A stretch of DNA of 64,000 nucleotides from Aeromonas tecta (GTDB taxonomy: Bacteria; Pseudomonadota; Gammaproteobacteria; Enterobacterales; Aeromonadaceae). Positions 1-10,202 of this stretch are shown here, one piece after another; within the stretch, counting starts at the first letter, position 1, and every line of letters starts with the position of its first letter. A program made the position numbers and the translations under genes. The notes beneath the pieces are model-generated. The model saw only the letters and a list, made by a program, of their open reading frames with translations, searched no databases and was not told where the DNA came from. The stretch spans positions 714 through 64,713 of the forward strand of contig NZ_CDCA01000020.1 in assembly GCF_000820185.1 (NCBI RefSeq), read 5' to 3'.

Positions 1-1883
1 ATCAGCTGATCCAGCTCGGTCGTGTCACTGGCTTTCATCCAGGTCATGAGTGCCGCTTCCGTACCTGCCTGAGACACCAGATTGGCTTTCGTCAGCACAT
101 CCAACCGATTTTGAGCATTGTTGATGACATACAGACTTCGATTGCTCTTTGCCGCCAGCATATCCTGTGCACCACCTTCCGCCACCTTGTTGCCATCTCT
201 GGTCGATGACCAGTATGTTTGGGCGCTATCGAGTATGGTCCCATCAAATTTGATGGCAGGTAGGTTGCGACTATCGGCAACATAACCCTTGGGGGAGAAC
301 ATTAGTTTCTTCAGGTTGCCTCGCCACCTCGGGCCATCATCCGGTTCAAACATGGCATAGTAAATATTGTTGAGGCTCCGGGTACGGTCGAAGTTATTGC
401 TGGCAATCGCCGGAGAAACCAAAGAGGTATTTATCCTAAGAATAGCGAGCAAGGAGGATTTTAATGCGTCAGTTAGCGCAGATGAGTCAGTGGCCGGATA
501 ATATACGCCACCACCACGACGAGCCGTCTCGGCCAATAAATTCCCGGCACCGCTGACTGCTTCATCACCAAAACCTACGGTAAAGGTGGTCACTGTCTGG
601 GTGCCAGGAGAGACGGAATTGACATCCTTGTGCTTCATATAACCGGCAAGTGCCGCAAGATAGCTGGTTGACCTATTGCTGCCTGACCCATAGGCAACGG
701 TCGAACCATAAGCAGCCTTTTCATCGGTCGAAAGTGTATTGATCAACCCTTGCACAAACGTGTTTGATGAGGTGTCCTGAGTCGGCTCACCATCTGTGAT
801 ATAGATGACATAACCATTGTTGGAGCAGTTATCATACGGGGCCTGATAGGTGCCAGTCGGACTCTCGGCCGTGGTATCTCTTGGGGAACCTTGCAGGCCA
901 TAGACCACGGCCTTACCCCCGAAGAACTGGTACGCCTCCCTCAGTGTCTCGCAAAGCGGGGTATTGGTACTGGCTGTCAGCGCCTCGACTCGATCCAGCA
1001 GATCCTGCTCCCCGGTCTTGCCGTTGCTCAGCGTTACCTCACTGCCAAGAATATCCCTGACAATGCGCCCTCCATTGTTATCTGTGTCATCATTCCGATT
1101 GAAAATTGCCAAACCAAAGTCGACACCAGGGGTGGATGAAATCAGACCTTTCACCGCATCTTTGGCAATGCGTAGCCTCGACTGCACAGAATAACCTGTT
1201 GGGCCATAGTACCAACGAAGATAATTAGCAGAATATAGAGTTATCGCTGTATTACTTGCATTGACAGAATCTTTCGTAGCCGCAGTATAAAACCATGACC
1301 CTTGGTTATTACTGGTTTTATCGACCGGATACCCGGTGCCCACTGTCCATGTTCCAGTATATGGATTTGCCGAGTTGGCAGCCGTTACGTCCTGTTTACA
1401 ATCAATTAAATTGATATTACTTTCTTGATACCCACTGATGGAATACCAGGCGCCACGACCTCGCCCTGGAGGGGTACCATTATTAATCTCATAACTCCAA
1501 ACTTGGGATTGAAAATAGCCAATATTTGATAGCGGTGTTTTTGAAGTAGCACAAGCATTCAACTTATCGGAGAAGCGTTTGATGCTATCGATGGCTGGGA
1601 CGCTACCGTCGGTGGAAAAATAGATGTATTTCTTACTATTTCCAGAATCAGGGTCCTTACTTAATGCAGGGTAGACGGTTGTCGAATTATAAGCTTCTTT
1701 AATATTAGGCATTGTATCTGCCATACTGCCTGAATTATCAAAGATCAGCAGTACCTTGGGCCTAAAATCCCCAGCTTTGTTGAAGTCATAGATAAAAAGC
1801 TCGGTATCATCGGCTTTTACCATAGTCACAGCCAGCACCATACCGAACCAGCTGAGTGTCATTCCAAATTGACGTAACCACAT
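1..1883 (-). CDS. pilY1: PilY1-type type IV pilus tip protein (3' part outside window)
   Basis: The frame is open without a stop from an ATG at 1883 to the left edge, about 627 residues, so the C-terminus (the usual beta-propeller) is missing. The N-terminus is hydrophobic and signal-peptide-like (residues 1-24). A von Willebrand factor A domain follows, with the metal-site motif DNSGS at residues 49-53 and ITDGEP around residue 364. PilY1 proteins sit at the tip of type IV pili, promote pilus extension and can act as adhesins or surface sensors. It is last in the pilE-V-W-X-Y1 run and starts 12 bp after pilX. An SD-like GGAG lies just upstream. Codon use is AT-richer than in the housekeeping genes. 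The family call is firm; the adhesive specificity is unknown. Confidence 0.88.
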   Translation of the reverse strand, partial: MWLRQFGMTLSWFGMVLAVTMVKADDTELFIYDFNKAGDFRPKVLLIFDNSGSMADTMPNIKEAYNSTTVYPALSKDPDSGNSKKYIYFSTDGSVPAIDSIKRFSDKLNACATSKTPLSNIGYFQSQVWSYEINNGTPPGRGRGAWYSISGYQESNINLIDCKQDVTAANSANPYTGTWTVGTGYPVDKTSNNQGSWFYTAATKDSVNASNTAITLYSANYLRWYYGPTGYSVQSRLRIAKDAVKGLISSTPGVDFGLAIFNRNDDTDNNGGRIVRDILGSEVTLSNGKTGEQDLLDRVEALTASTNTPLCETLREAYQFFGGKAVVYGLQGSPRDTTAESPTGTYQAPYDNCSNNGYVIYITDGEPTQDTSSNTFVQGLINTLSTDEKAAYGSTVAYGSGSNRSTSYLAALAGYMKHKDVNSVSPGTQTVTTFTVGFGDEAVSGAGNLLAETARRGGGVYYPATDSSALTDALKSSLLAILRINTSLVSPAIASNNFDRTRSLNNIYYAMFEPDDGPRWRGNLKKLMFSPKGYVADSRNLPAIKFDGTILDSAQTYWSSTRDGNKVAEGGAQDMLAAKSNRSLYVINNAQNRLDVLTKANLVSQAGTEAALMTWMKASDTTELDQL

Positions 1884-1894
1884 ATCCTTCGCTC

Positions 1895-2326
1895 CTATTT
1901 GGTGAGCAGTGGTTGTTCTACACCCGCAGTCCAATTCAAGGGCCGGGAATATTTTCCATAATTCACATTCGCCTGCAACTCGACATATTTACAAACCGGA
2001 ATAACATTGTTGCTGCTGGCATCGACCTTTCGCTTGCAGATAGTTTCGGTACGGTTCGTGAGCGCTACAGCGGCAGAGGCATTGCTGCTATTGACGCTAA
2101 TTGCCGCGCTGGCCCCCATATTGGCGATCAGTGTCGAGAAGTTATTACTCTGTATGGCTGCTTCTATGATCCCTTCGAGCCGATGTTCTGCCTGCCGAAA
2201 ACTTGCCGCTGAACCCGCCATTTTGAGATCCTGCCCAGACGACTGCATCACCACCACGGCGATAAGCGTCAGTGGTACCAGAATGATCAGGGCCACTATC
2301 AAGGCTACACCACGCTGAGTTCTCAT
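1895..2326 (-). CDS. pilX: Minor pilin PilX
   Basis: A 143-residue prepilin-like protein. It has a short leader MRTQRG, then a hydrophobic helix beginning VALIVALIIL. The residue five after the cleavage site is not the usual glutamate, which is also the case for PilX and GspK proteins placed at the very tip of the fibre. The start codon overlaps the pilW stop (ATGA at 2323-2326), so the two are probably translationally coupled. With PilV, PilW, PilE and PilY1 it should form the priming complex for the type IV pilus in the inner membrane. The N-terminal pattern and gene order make the call safe; the body of the protein is poorly conserved. Confidence 0.85.
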   Translation of the reverse strand: MRTQRGVALIVALIILVPLTLIAVVVMQSSGQDLKMAGSAASFRQAEHRLEGIIEAAIQSNNFSTLIANMGASAAISVNSSNASAAVALTNRTETICKRKVDASSNNVIPVCKYVELQANVNYGKYSRPLNWTAGVEQPLLTK

Positions 2327-3327
2327 GAGCCCCCCCCGGTAATTACAGCCGGATTACGCAGCGATACGCTGGTTTCCAATAACAATCGACGAAAACCGTC
2401 ACCATTGCCCGAAACGGATATATCACCAACCTGATAGATATTGTTGTTGGCATAACGGCTGGATACTTGCAATGAACGTACGAGCACGAAGACTCTGGCA
2501 GCGACGACACGCCCCTCACTCCACTCTTGCTCGGTGACATTATTGGTCGCAACATAACGATCGATGGCGCCATCAGGCACCGAGCTATCGTCAACACCAA
2601 ACAATATGTTTAACCGTTCAATACCTTCCGCCATCGCGCCACCAATCAAGACGGAGCCCGCGTTGGCCGTCAGGTATCGCTTTCTCAGCTCGGGGCTATT
2701 AGTAGTCGCATTGGGGGAAAGATAATAAATGACATGTTGATATTCCCATAGCTGGCGTGCCGGCATGGTCGCTATCGTCGGAATCGTCTCTCCCCCCTTG
2801 AACATCTGGGCTGCCTGGGTTGTCGTGGCAAGGTAGAAGCGGTTTCCAGAAGCGTTTGCATCGGCGAGAGGACGACCCATCAGCCGCTTGATGCTGATGA
2901 CGTCGGTGTTGGCAATGCGCGAAGCGACGGGAATACACGCCAAAGCACTTGCGGCAATCAGCTTGCTGTTATCAATCCGTGTTACCCAAAGCGATCTGTT
3001 TGTCCCCACATTGGGCGGCAAGCTGCCCCTCCCCAGATTGTCCAAGCAATCATCTGATGCAGCGACCGTTGACCCACTACTCAATGTAACCCCCTGCCCC
3101 GTTGCCATGGGAGAGCCGGTGTAATCTCCCCAGAAACCCGCCCATTTCAGATCCTGAGTCAGCATCCGCATCGCAATCCGGCCGTTCTCCTGCAACTCGC
3201 TTTGATCGAAGGTATCCTCTGTGGTGGCACGGGACGCCACGAAGATACTCAGCCCACCACTGACCAGGAACAAGCCAATCACCATGGCTATCAACCACTC
3301 GATAAGGGTGAAACCGCGGGTATTCAT
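2323..3327 (-). CDS. pilW: Minor pilin PilW
   Basis: The protein begins MNTRGFTLIE, a classic class III prepilin signal: cleavage after the glycine, Glu at +5, and a long hydrophobic helix to about residue 30. The frame is open further upstream, but the ATG at 3327 overlaps the pilV stop as ATGA and gives the prepilin leader, so I use it (334 residues). The size and the conserved stretch QENGRIAMRMLTQDLKWAGF fit PilW. It is a minor pilin of the type IV pilus tip complex, processed by the prepilin peptidase PilD. It lies between pilV and pilX with overlapping stop/start codons on both sides, so it belongs to one tightly coupled operon. Confidence 0.9.
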   Translation of the reverse strand: MNTRGFTLIEWLIAMVIGLFLVSGGLSIFVASRATTEDTFDQSELQENGRIAMRMLTQDLKWAGFWGDYTGSPMATGQGVTLSSGSTVAASDDCLDNLGRGSLPPNVGTNRSLWVTRIDNSKLIAASALACIPVASRIANTDVISIKRLMGRPLADANASGNRFYLATTTQAAQMFKGGETIPTIATMPARQLWEYQHVIYYLSPNATTNSPELRKRYLTANAGSVLIGGAMAEGIERLNILFGVDDSSVPDGAIDRYVATNNVTEQEWSEGRVVAARVFVLVRSLQVSSRYANNNIYQVGDISVSGNGDGFRRLLLETSVSLRNPAVITGGGS

Positions 3328-3887
3328 AAGGTGGTCGTCAGTACGAACTGACGCCTCTGTCGATCGGCCGCAGCACTCAATCCGCAACTATTACGAACCG
3401 TAGATACTGCATTGGTGCCATCGGATACGGAGTCGCGGCCACGCCAGAAAATGCCTACCGTCAGGCTGTTGTTTGCACCACGGATCACACAGCCGGTGGG
3501 GGCTTGCAAGGAAGAGACCGCACCGGAAACGGCGGTTCCCAGCAGGGATCGCTGCCAATAGTAGAGATCCATAGCTTGCCTATCGCTGCGACTACAACCC
3601 GACATGGTGCCATCGTTGCTGGCACAACTTGGCCGGGCCAGTATAGAGGAACCGGATATCACAGTGGTCCCCTGTGCTGACCAGCTGTCTTTGTTGATCC
3701 GGGCACGCTCAACCAGATCGTTGGCTAGCCAATTGGCAATAGTGCGCTGGCGCGCTTCATAACTGGAAAACTTGGCCGTCGCCTGCATGGCCACAAGACC
3801 CAGCAGGCCAAAGGAGAGCACCACTGCGGCTATCATCACCTCCAGCAGGCTGAATCCGGTTTGATTAAAGCAGCGATGGGGTTTCAT
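3324..3887 (-). CDS. pilV: Minor pilin PilV
   Basis: 187 residues. The leader ends in QTG, followed by FSLLEVMIAAVVLSFGLLG, with Glu at position +5 of the mature protein, as expected for a type IV minor pilin. PilV is part of the initiation complex with PilW, PilX and PilY1. It lies 3 bp after pilE and overlaps pilW by four bases. No FimU/FimT gene lies between it and ispH, unlike in Pseudomonas, where fimU precedes pilV. The prepilin motif and neighbours support the call strongly. The C-terminal two thirds is variable and carries several cysteines that could form disulfides. Confidence 0.87.
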   Translation of the reverse strand: MKPHRCFNQTGFSLLEVMIAAVVLSFGLLGLVAMQATAKFSSYEARQRTIANWLANDLVERARINKDSWSAQGTTVISGSSILARPSCASNDGTMSGCSRSDRQAMDLYYWQRSLLGTAVSGAVSSLQAPTGCVIRGANNSLTVGIFWRGRDSVSDGTNAVSTVRNSCGLSAAADRQRRQFVLTTTL

Positions 3888-3890
3888 TGG

Positions 3891-4298
3891 TCAGTCCCAA
3901 CAAGTGTTGTTGGTGGTATTGCCAAGCCGGGTGGCACTGCGGGTCCCGTTCTGGTCGATAGAGAAGATGACACAGTCACTATCTGAACCTTGTGCTCCTG
4001 ATGCCGTTGCAAACAGGGTAAATGTATTGCCGGCGGCGGAGATAACCAGATGATAAAGACCGGTATCCGAGTTATCGGATATATTCAGCGCCGAAGAAGT
4101 AGGGGCGTACTGGTTGAAGTCCATAAAATAGGTTTCTTGTCTGTTGGCGGCATCCAGCAGCATTTTTTTGGCTTCAACACGGTGGCTGACCAGCAGGTAA
4201 CGCTGATAGGAGGGGTAGGCAATGGTGCCAAGAATCGCCACAATTGCGACGACTATCATCAATTCGATGAGGGAAAAGCCTCGATAGAACCCAATCAT
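3891..4298 (-). CDS. pilE: PilE-type minor pilin
   Basis: 135 residues. A seven-residue leader ending in Gly is followed by FSLIELMIVVAIVAILGTIA, with Glu at +5, then AYPSYQRYLL, the signature of PilE-like minor pilins. Two C-terminal cysteines probably form the D-loop disulfide (…SDCVIF… and …NNTCWD). It is the first gene of the minor pilin cluster, so its promoter should lie in the 110 bp gap after ispH, where a long inverted repeat is found at 4331-4371. It could instead be annotated as a generic type IV pilin; it is too short and in the wrong context to be the major pilin. Confidence 0.85.
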   Translation of the reverse strand: MIGFYRGFSLIELMIVVAIVAILGTIAYPSYQRYLLVSHRVEAKKMLLDAANRQETYFMDFNQYAPTSSALNISDNSDTGLYHLVISAAGNTFTLFATASGAQGSDSDCVIFSIDQNGTRSATRLGNTTNNTCWD

Positions 4299-4330
4299 GT
4301 CCCATCCTTGGTGACTGGTAGTCCTGACAG

Positions 4331-4371
4331 TCTAATGCCGGATTGGTCGCAACCACAAATCCGGCATTAGA
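4331..4371. repeat. Perfect 14-bp inverted repeat between ispH and pilE
   Basis: Arms 4331-4344 and 4358-4371 are exact reverse complements, with a 13-bp spacer. It lies 37 bp past the ispH stop and 32 bp before the pilE start. No run of T follows on either strand, so it is not a standard intrinsic terminator. It could be an operator, an attenuator-like hairpin in the pil leader, or a processing site between the ispH and pil transcripts. Confidence 0.75.
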
Positions 4372-4408
4372 AACTTCACTCTTTATTCTTAGGCCATCCT
4401 GGCCATAT

Positions 4409-5344
4409 TCAAATAATTCTAAGCTCGGGCGGTACCTCGAACACCACGTTCTCCTCACGGCCCGGGTGTTCGGTCACTATCTTGCCCCCCAACTCACGCA
4501 AGCGGGCAATGACGTTCTGCACCAGCACTTCCGGGGCGGAGGCGCCAGCCGTCACACCGATGCGCTCAACTCCATCCAGCCAGCTTGGTTCGATCATGGA
4601 AGCATCGTCGATAAGATATGCGCGAGCACCCACCTTCTCGGCCAGCTCTCGCAGGCGGTTGGAGTTGGAAGAGTTGCGCGAACCGACCACCAACATGGCA
4701 TCCACCAACCCCGCCATCTCCCGCACCGCATCCTGGCGGTTCTGGGTGGCGTAGCAGATGTCATCCTTGCGCGGCCCCTGGATCTTGGGGAAGTGTTTGC
4801 GCAGGGCGTCGATGACGTCCGAGGTCTCATCCACGCTGAGAGTAGTCTGGGTTACGAAGCAGAGATCATCCGGATTCTTCACCTGCAGCTTGACCACATC
4901 TTGCGGCGTTTCTACCAGATACATGCCACCTTCGCGATTCTCGTACTGCCCCATGGTGCCGATCACCTCGGGGTGACCGGCGTGGCCGATGAGCACCGCC
5001 TCCGATCCCTTGCGGCTGGCACGATGTACTTCCATATGGACCTTGGTGACCAGCGGGCAAGTGGCGTCGAATACCTTGAGGGCACGGGATTTCGCCATCT
5101 CACGCACCACCTTGGCGACACCGTGGGCGGAGAAGATGACGATGCTGTCGTCCGGTACCTCATCCAGCTCCTCGACGAACACGGCACCCGCCTCTTTCAG
5201 CTTGTTCACCACGTAGCGGTTGTGTACCACCTCATGGCGCACATAGATGGGCGCGCCAAACTTCTCCAGCGCGCTCTCGACGATGCTGATGGCACGGTCG
5301 ACACCGGCACAAAAGCCGCGGGGATTTGCCAGCAGAATATCCAT
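4409..5344 (-). CDS. ispH: 4-hydroxy-3-methylbut-2-enyl diphosphate reductase
   Basis: 311 residues, full length for IspH. This iron-sulfur enzyme makes the last step of the MEP isoprenoid pathway, giving IPP and DMAPP from HMBPP. The three cluster ligands are visible as Cys12 (NPRGFCAGV), Cys96 (DATCPLV) and Cys197 (DDICYATQ). It is the last gene of the ribF-ileS-lspA-fkpB-ispH run; its ATG overlaps the fkpB stop by one base (TGATG). The placement next to pilus minor pilin genes is the same as in Pseudomonas. Confidence 0.97.
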   Translation of the reverse strand: MDILLANPRGFCAGVDRAISIVESALEKFGAPIYVRHEVVHNRYVVNKLKEAGAVFVEELDEVPDDSIVIFSAHGVAKVVREMAKSRALKVFDATCPLVTKVHMEVHRASRKGSEAVLIGHAGHPEVIGTMGQYENREGGMYLVETPQDVVKLQVKNPDDLCFVTQTTLSVDETSDVIDALRKHFPKIQGPRKDDICYATQNRQDAVREMAGLVDAMLVVGSRNSSNSNRLRELAEKVGARAYLIDDASMIEPSWLDGVERIGVTAGASAPEVLVQNVIARLRELGGKIVTEHPGREENVVFEVPPELRII

Positions 5345-5796
5345 CAGAGCACCTTATCCTCGTCATCGACTCCCAGGATCTCCACCTCGAAAGTGACGGT
5401 GTGACCGGCAAGGGGATGGTTGAAATCGACCGTGACCGACATGCCCTCCACCGCCCGTATGATGCCGGGCAGCTCGCTACCGTTGGGCTGATCGAACACC
5501 ATGATGGTCCCGACCTTGGGGTCCATATCGGCGCCGAACTTGGCACGATCCAGATGATAAATGTTATCGGGATTGGAGAGACCGAAGGCCTGCTCCGGCG
5601 TCAGCGTGAAGCTCTTGGCCTCACCCTGCTGCAGCCCCAGCAGGCACTGCTCGAAGGTGTCGGTCAGGCTGCCATCCCCCATCCGCAGGCGCGCCGGTTT
5701 GCCGTGCAGCGCAGTGCTGTCGGCGACCGAGCCATCTTCCAGCTTGATGGCAAAATGAAACAGCACGCTGCTGTCAGCGCTGATGGGCTGGCTCAT
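5344..5796 (-). CDS. fkpB: FKBP-type peptidyl-prolyl isomerase, SlpA-like
   Basis: 150 residues. It has the FKBP fold with the inserted IF domain (…[24 protein letters not shown]…) and the [15 protein letters not shown] ending typical of SlpA/FkpB. It has no signal peptide, so it is cytoplasmic. It is presumed to assist prolyl isomerisation and folding; the physiological client is unknown. It overlaps lspA by four bases upstream and ispH by one base downstream, so translation of the block is coupled. The assignment is firm because this gene sits between lspA and ispH in most gammaproteobacteria. Confidence 0.95.
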   Translation of the reverse strand: MSQPISADSSVLFHFAIKLEDGSVADSTALHGKPARLRMGDGSLTDTFEQCLLGLQQGEAKSFTLTPEQAFGLSNPDNIYHLDRAKFGADMDPKVGTIMVFDQPNGSELPGIIRAVEGMSVTVDFNHPLAGHTVTFEVEILGVDDEDKVL

Positions 5797-6302
5797 GCTG
5801 TCTCTTCCTTCTTCTTCTCACTGCGAAAACCTTCCAGCACTATCATGGCGGCGCCGATGAAGATGAAGCTGTCGGCCAGGTTGAACGCCGGCCAGTGGGA
5901 GCGCTGCCAGTAGAAGTCGAGGAAATCGACCACATGGCCCAGCACCAACCGATCGAACACGTTGCCGAGCGCCCCACCAATGATCAAGGAGTAGGCGATG
6001 CCGCTCCAGCGCTGGGTGACCGACTGCTTGCGCAGCCAGTGAGCCAGCAGGCCACAGATGGCAAACGCCAGCACCGCGAAGAACCAGCGCTGCCAGCCAC
6101 CTTGGTCGGCCAGAAAGCTGAACGCCGCGCCTTTGTTGTAGACGTGCACCAGATTGAAGAAGGGGGTGATCTCCACCCCCGGGTAGCCAAACGGCAGCAG
6201 CTTGACCACGGCGAGCTTGCTCGCCTGGTCCAGTACGAAGGCCAGCACCGCCAGCCACAGCCAACGCAGGCCGGTTTTTTGAATGTCTCGAGTCATGTTC
6301 AT
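5793..6302 (-). CDS. lspA: Signal peptidase II (lipoprotein signal peptidase)
   Basis: 169 residues with four hydrophobic membrane segments. The two catalytic aspartates are visible: Asp117 in NVFDRLVLG and Asp144 in FNLADSFIF. LspA cleaves the signal peptide of prolipoproteins after Lgt has added diacylglycerol; lgt itself is at 16307-17131 in this window. The start codon overlaps the ileS stop and the stop overlaps fkpB, placing it firmly inside the ribF-ispH operon. The length is normal for the family. Confidence 0.97.
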   Translation of the reverse strand: MNMTRDIQKTGLRWLWLAVLAFVLDQASKLAVVKLLPFGYPGVEITPFFNLVHVYNKGAAFSFLADQGGWQRWFFAVLAFAICGLLAHWLRKQSVTQRWSGIAYSLIIGGALGNVFDRLVLGHVVDFLDFYWQRSHWPAFNLADSFIFIGAAMIVLEGFRSEKKKEETA

Positions 6303-9163
6303 CAGGCAAATTGACGCGTTTCGCCGTCACCCTCAACGTTGGTGACGCAGCGGCCACAGATCTCTTCGTGACCCTCGATGGTGCCCACGTCTTCCACATG
6401 GTGCCAGCAGCGGTCGCACTTGGCGGCGGCAGACTGAGCCACGTTCAGCCAGAGATCGTCACGCTCGGTGGCGACAGCGCCTTCCGGTGCACTGTCAGCG
6501 ACCACAACCTTGGCCTTGGAGGTGAGCAGCACGAAGCGCAGCTCATCGCTCAGGGCATTCAGGCGCGCAGCCAGGCTCGGCTTTGCAAACAGGGTCAGCT
6601 CGGCCTGCAGGGAGCCGCCAATGCGCTTCTCGCCACGGGCCGCTTCCAGCGCCTTGTTCACCTCAGCACGCACGGTCAGGATCTCGGCCCAGAAGGCATC
6701 GCCCATCTGCTCGTCGGCATCCAGCCCGAACAGGCCGTCATACCACTCCTCGGTGAACACGAACTCACCACGCTCACCCGGCAGCAGGGCCCAGATCTCG
6801 TCGGCGGTGAAGCTCATGACTGGCGCCATCCAGCGCACCATGGCCTCGGCGATGTGATACAGGGCGGTCTGGCAGGAGCGACGAGCCAGGCTGTCTGCCT
6901 TGGCGGTGTACTGGCGGTCCTTGATCACATCCAGGTAGAAGGAACCCATCTCGATGGAGCAGAACTGCATCAGCTTCTGGGTCACGCCGTGGAAGTTGTA
7001 CTCATCGAACGCGGTCACGATCTCGGCCTGTACGGCCTTGGCACGACCCACGGCCCAACGATCCACCACCACCATGTCGGCAGGTGCCACCATGTCGGTC
7101 GCCGGATTGAAGCCGTTCAGGTTTGCCAGCAGGAAACGGGCGGTGTTACGGATACGACGATAGGCATCGGCGCTGCGCTTGAGGATCTCGTCGGAGACGG
7201 TCATCTCACCGGTGTAGTCGGTGCTGGCGACCCACAGACGCAGGATGTCGGCACCCAGCTTGTTCATCACGTCCTGGGGACTGACCACGTTGCCGATGGA
7301 TTTGGACATCTTGCGGCCCTGACCATCCACGGTGAAGCCGTGAGTCAGCACCTGGTTGTAGGGAGCCTTGTTCTTCATGGCCACGCCGATCATCAGGGAG
7401 GACATGAACCAGCCGCGGTGCTGATCAGAGCCTTCCAGATACATGTCGGCCGACTTGCCATTGAATTCGGGACGGGCATCCACCACTGAGGAGTGGGTCG
7501 AACCTGAGTCGAACCAGACGTCCAGGGTATCCGGCACCTTGTCGTACAGGTCGGCGTCCGCACCGAGCAGATCGGCCTTGTCCAGATCCCACCAGGCCTG
7601 GATGCCTTTCTGTTCTACCAGCTTGGCGACTTCTTCCATCAGACGCACGGATTCCGGGTGCAGCTGCTGAGTCTCTTTGTGCACGAACAGGGAGATGGGC
7701 ACGCCCCAGGTACGTTGACGGGAGATGCACCAGTCTGGGCGGTTCTCAACCATGGCCTGGATGCGGTTCTTGCCCCATGCCGGTACCCAGCCACTCTGGC
7801 CGTGTTCGGCAATGCCTTGTGTTTCGATGCGATCGATCTCTTCCAGGGCACGCTTGCGCAGACCATTCTGCTCCATGCTGATGAACCACTGTGGGGTGGC
7901 ACGGAAGATGATCGGGGTCTTGTGACGCCAGCAGTGCGGGTAGGAGTGGTTGAACACCTTGTGGTGCAACAGGGCGCCGCGCTCGGTCAACACCTCGACT
8001 ACGGAGGCGTTGGCCTTGAACACGTGCTGACCGGCGAACAGTTCGGTATCCGGCAGATAGACACCGTTGCTACCGACCGGATTGGCCACTTCCAGACCGT
8101 ATTTCTGACCGACCACGAAGTCTTCCTGACCGTGACCAGGGGCGGTGTGGACGATACCGGTACCGGCGTCTAGGGTGACGTGATCACCCAGCACCACGGG
8201 CACATCATAGTGGTAGAAGGGGTGATTGAAGCGCAGCAGATCCAGGGTATGTCCCTTGGCATAACCCAGGTTGTGGTACTTCTCGATACCGGCTCTGTCC
8301 ATCACGTCTTTGACCAGCTCGGCGGCCAGGATCAGGCGCTCGGGGTTATCCCCTTCCACCTGCACCAGGGCGTAATCCAGATCGGCGTGCATGGCGATGG
8401 CACGGTTGGCTGGCAGAGTCCAGGGAGTGGTAGTCCAGATCACGGCAGAGAGCGGGCCACGACCGAAGTGACCTTCCGGGCAGTCAAACTTGGCAGCCAC
8501 TGCCGCCTCGTCGACGACCTTGAAGCGCACGTCGATGGAGGGGGAGTTCTTGTCGTAGTACTCCACCTCGGCCTCGGCCAGGGCGGAGCCACAGTCGGTA
8601 CACCAGTGCACCGGCTTGGAGCCTTTGTGCAGGTGGCCGTTATCGACGATCTTGGCCATGGAGCGAATGATGTTCGCTTCGGTGCCAAAGTCCATGGTCA
8701 GATAAGGCTTGTCCCAGTCACCCAGCACCCCCAGACGGATGAAGTCGGTCTTCTGCGCTTCGATCTGGGTCTTGGCATATTTACGGCACTCGGCGCGAAA
8801 TTCGGCGGCGGAAACCTTCTCGCCCGGCTTGCCGACCATGCCTTCCACCTTCAGTTCGATAGGCAGACCGTGGCAATCCCAGCCCGGTACATAGGGAGAA
8901 TCGAAACCGGAGAGGCCCTTGGACTTGATGATGATGTCTTTGAGGATCTTGTTGACCGAGTGACCGATGTGAATGCTGCCGTTCGCATAGGGGGGGCCGT
9001 CGTGCAGAATGAAAGAAGGCTTGCCCGCTTTGGCGCGGCGAATGGCGCCGTAAAGATCCTGATCGTACCAACGTTTCAGCATGTTGGGTTCGCGTTTGGC
9101 CAGATCGCCACGCATCGGAAACTCGGTTTCCGGCAGATTCAGGGTGTGTTTATAGTCGCTCAT
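6302..9163 (-). CDS. ileS: Isoleucyl-tRNA synthetase
   Basis: 953 residues. This class I aminoacyl-tRNA synthetase charges tRNA-Ile and edits valine. The HIGH motif is at residues 65-68 (GSIHIGHSV) and KMSKS is near residue 615. The large CP1 editing domain lies between them. The C-terminal zinc-binding region has CDRCWHH and CGRCV. It overlaps ribF and lspA by one base at each end, so its expression is tied to lspA, as in E. coli. Full length, with no visible defect. This is the housekeeping type, not the mupirocin-resistant IleS2. Confidence 0.98.
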   Translation of the reverse strand: MSDYKHTLNLPETEFPMRGDLAKREPNMLKRWYDQDLYGAIRRAKAGKPSFILHDGPPYANGSIHIGHSVNKILKDIIIKSKGLSGFDSPYVPGWDCHGLPIELKVEGMVGKPGEKVSAAEFRAECRKYAKTQIEAQKTDFIRLGVLGDWDKPYLTMDFGTEANIIRSMAKIVDNGHLHKGSKPVHWCTDCGSALAEAEVEYYDKNSPSIDVRFKVVDEAAVAAKFDCPEGHFGRGPLSAVIWTTTPWTLPANRAIAMHADLDYALVQVEGDNPERLILAAELVKDVMDRAGIEKYHNLGYAKGHTLDLLRFNHPFYHYDVPVVLGDHVTLDAGTGIVHTAPGHGQEDFVVGQKYGLEVANPVGSNGVYLPDTELFAGQHVFKANASVVEVLTERGALLHHKVFNHSYPHCWRHKTPIIFRATPQWFISMEQNGLRKRALEEIDRIETQGIAEHGQSGWVPAWGKNRIQAMVENRPDWCISRQRTWGVPISLFVHKETQQLHPESVRLMEEVAKLVEQKGIQAWWDLDKADLLGADADLYDKVPDTLDVWFDSGSTHSSVVDARPEFNGKSADMYLEGSDQHRGWFMSSLMIGVAMKNKAPYNQVLTHGFTVDGQGRKMSKSIGNVVSPQDVMNKLGADILRLWVASTDYTGEMTVSDEILKRSADAYRRIRNTARFLLANLNGFNPATDMVAPADMVVVDRWAVGRAKAVQAEIVTAFDEYNFHGVTQKLMQFCSIEMGSFYLDVIKDRQYTAKADSLARRSCQTALYHIAEAMVRWMAPVMSFTADEIWALLPGERGEFVFTEEWYDGLFGLDADEQMGDAFWAEILTVRAEVNKALEAARGEKRIGGSLQAELTLFAKPSLAARLNALSDELRFVLLTSKAKVVVADSAPEGAVATERDDLWLNVAQSAAAKCDRCWHHVEDVGTIEGHEEICGRCVTNVEGDGETRQFA

Positions 9164-10137
9164 CAGTCCTGGGTTCCCTTCTTTTCTAAAAGAGTGCTGG
9201 GTAAATTGAATGGTGGCAGCCCGAACCAGGCTCGGGCCGCCAGGGCATCTCGTTCGATCTGCTCTTTCAAGGCGGTGAAAGAGGCAAACTTCTGCTCTTC
9301 GCGCAGCTTGTGGCGAAGCAGCACCTTGACCTGCTGACCATATAGATCACCAGAAAAATCAAATAGATGTACTTCCAATCTGGCTTGTGTACCGCTCACC
9401 GTGGGGCGTACCCCCACATTGGCAACGCCGGGGAAGGTCTTGCCGGAACATAACACTTCCACCGCGAACACGCCACCGACCGGGATCACCTGCCGTTTGA
9501 GGGCGAGATTGGCAGTGGGAAAACCTATGGTACGCCCCAGCTTCTCGCCGTGAGCCACCCGGCCGCTGATGGCGTAAGGACGGCCTAGCATCAGCTCCAC
9601 CTCCGCCATCCGGCCGGCCGCCAGTGCCTCACGCACCAGCGTGCTGCTGACCCGCTGGCGGGAAAGCTGGAAGCTCTGGGTGCTGATCACCTCGAAGCCG
9701 AAGCGCCGCCCGGCCTCTTCCAGTAGCTGGAAGTCCCCTTCCCGCCCCTTGCCGAAGCGAAAGTCGTCCCCCACCACCAGGTAATGTACGCCGAGCTTCT
9801 CCACCAGCAGTTGCTCGATGAAGGTGCTGGCCGCCTGCTCGGCGAAGCGGTGGGTGAAACGCACGCAGAGCATGCGATCGATCTGCATGGCCTTGAGGGC
9901 TTCGTACTTCTCCCGCCAACGGCTGAGGCGAGCGGGCGCAGCTGAGCCAGCAAACAGCTCAAGCGGCTGTGGCTCGAACAGCATGATGCAGGCTGGCAGG
10001 CCCAGCTGGGTAGCTTTTTCCTGCAACCGGGCCAGCACCGCATGGTGTCCCTGATGAACCCCATCGAAGTTGCCTATGGTCAATACACAGCCCCGGTGAC
10101 GGGGCTTGATATTGTGAATGCCGCGAATAAGCTCCAT
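9163..10137 (-). CDS. ribF: Bifunctional riboflavin kinase / FAD synthetase
   Basis: 324 residues. The N-terminal FAD synthetase domain has the nucleotidyl-transferase motif [14 protein letters not shown]. The C-terminal flavokinase domain contains [11 protein letters not shown] and the conserved [17 protein letters not shown] stretches. It phosphorylates riboflavin to FMN and adenylates FMN to FAD in the cytoplasm. It is the first gene of the ribF-ileS-lspA-fkpB-ispH operon. Its stop overlaps the ileS start. The promoter must lie in the 146-bp gap to murJ (10138-10283), which also carries a degenerate copy of the murJ 3' end. Confidence 0.96.
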   Translation of the reverse strand: MELIRGIHNIKPRHRGCVLTIGNFDGVHQGHHAVLARLQEKATQLGLPACIMLFEPQPLELFAGSAAPARLSRWREKYEALKAMQIDRMLCVRFTHRFAEQAASTFIEQLLVEKLGVHYLVVGDDFRFGKGREGDFQLLEEAGRRFGFEVISTQSFQLSRQRVSSTLVREALAAGRMAEVELMLGRPYAISGRVAHGEKLGRTIGFPTANLALKRQVIPVGGVFAVEVLCSGKTFPGVANVGVRPTVSGTQARLEVHLFDFSGDLYGQQVKVLLRHKLREEQKFASFTALKEQIERDALAARAWFGLPPFNLPSTLLEKKGTQD

Positions 10138-10202
10138 CAGTGCCTTGTGCGTTGCTGCCAGGAAATCGGCGGATTATATATCAGGCAGCAGGCAGGGTCA
10201 GC

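Noticed and set aside
4331-4371. Intrinsic terminator of ispH
   Set aside because: The stem is good, but no U run follows on the minus strand.
8180-9337. 385-codon plus-strand frame opposite ileS
   Set aside because: Antisense shadow of ileS with no recognisable motif.
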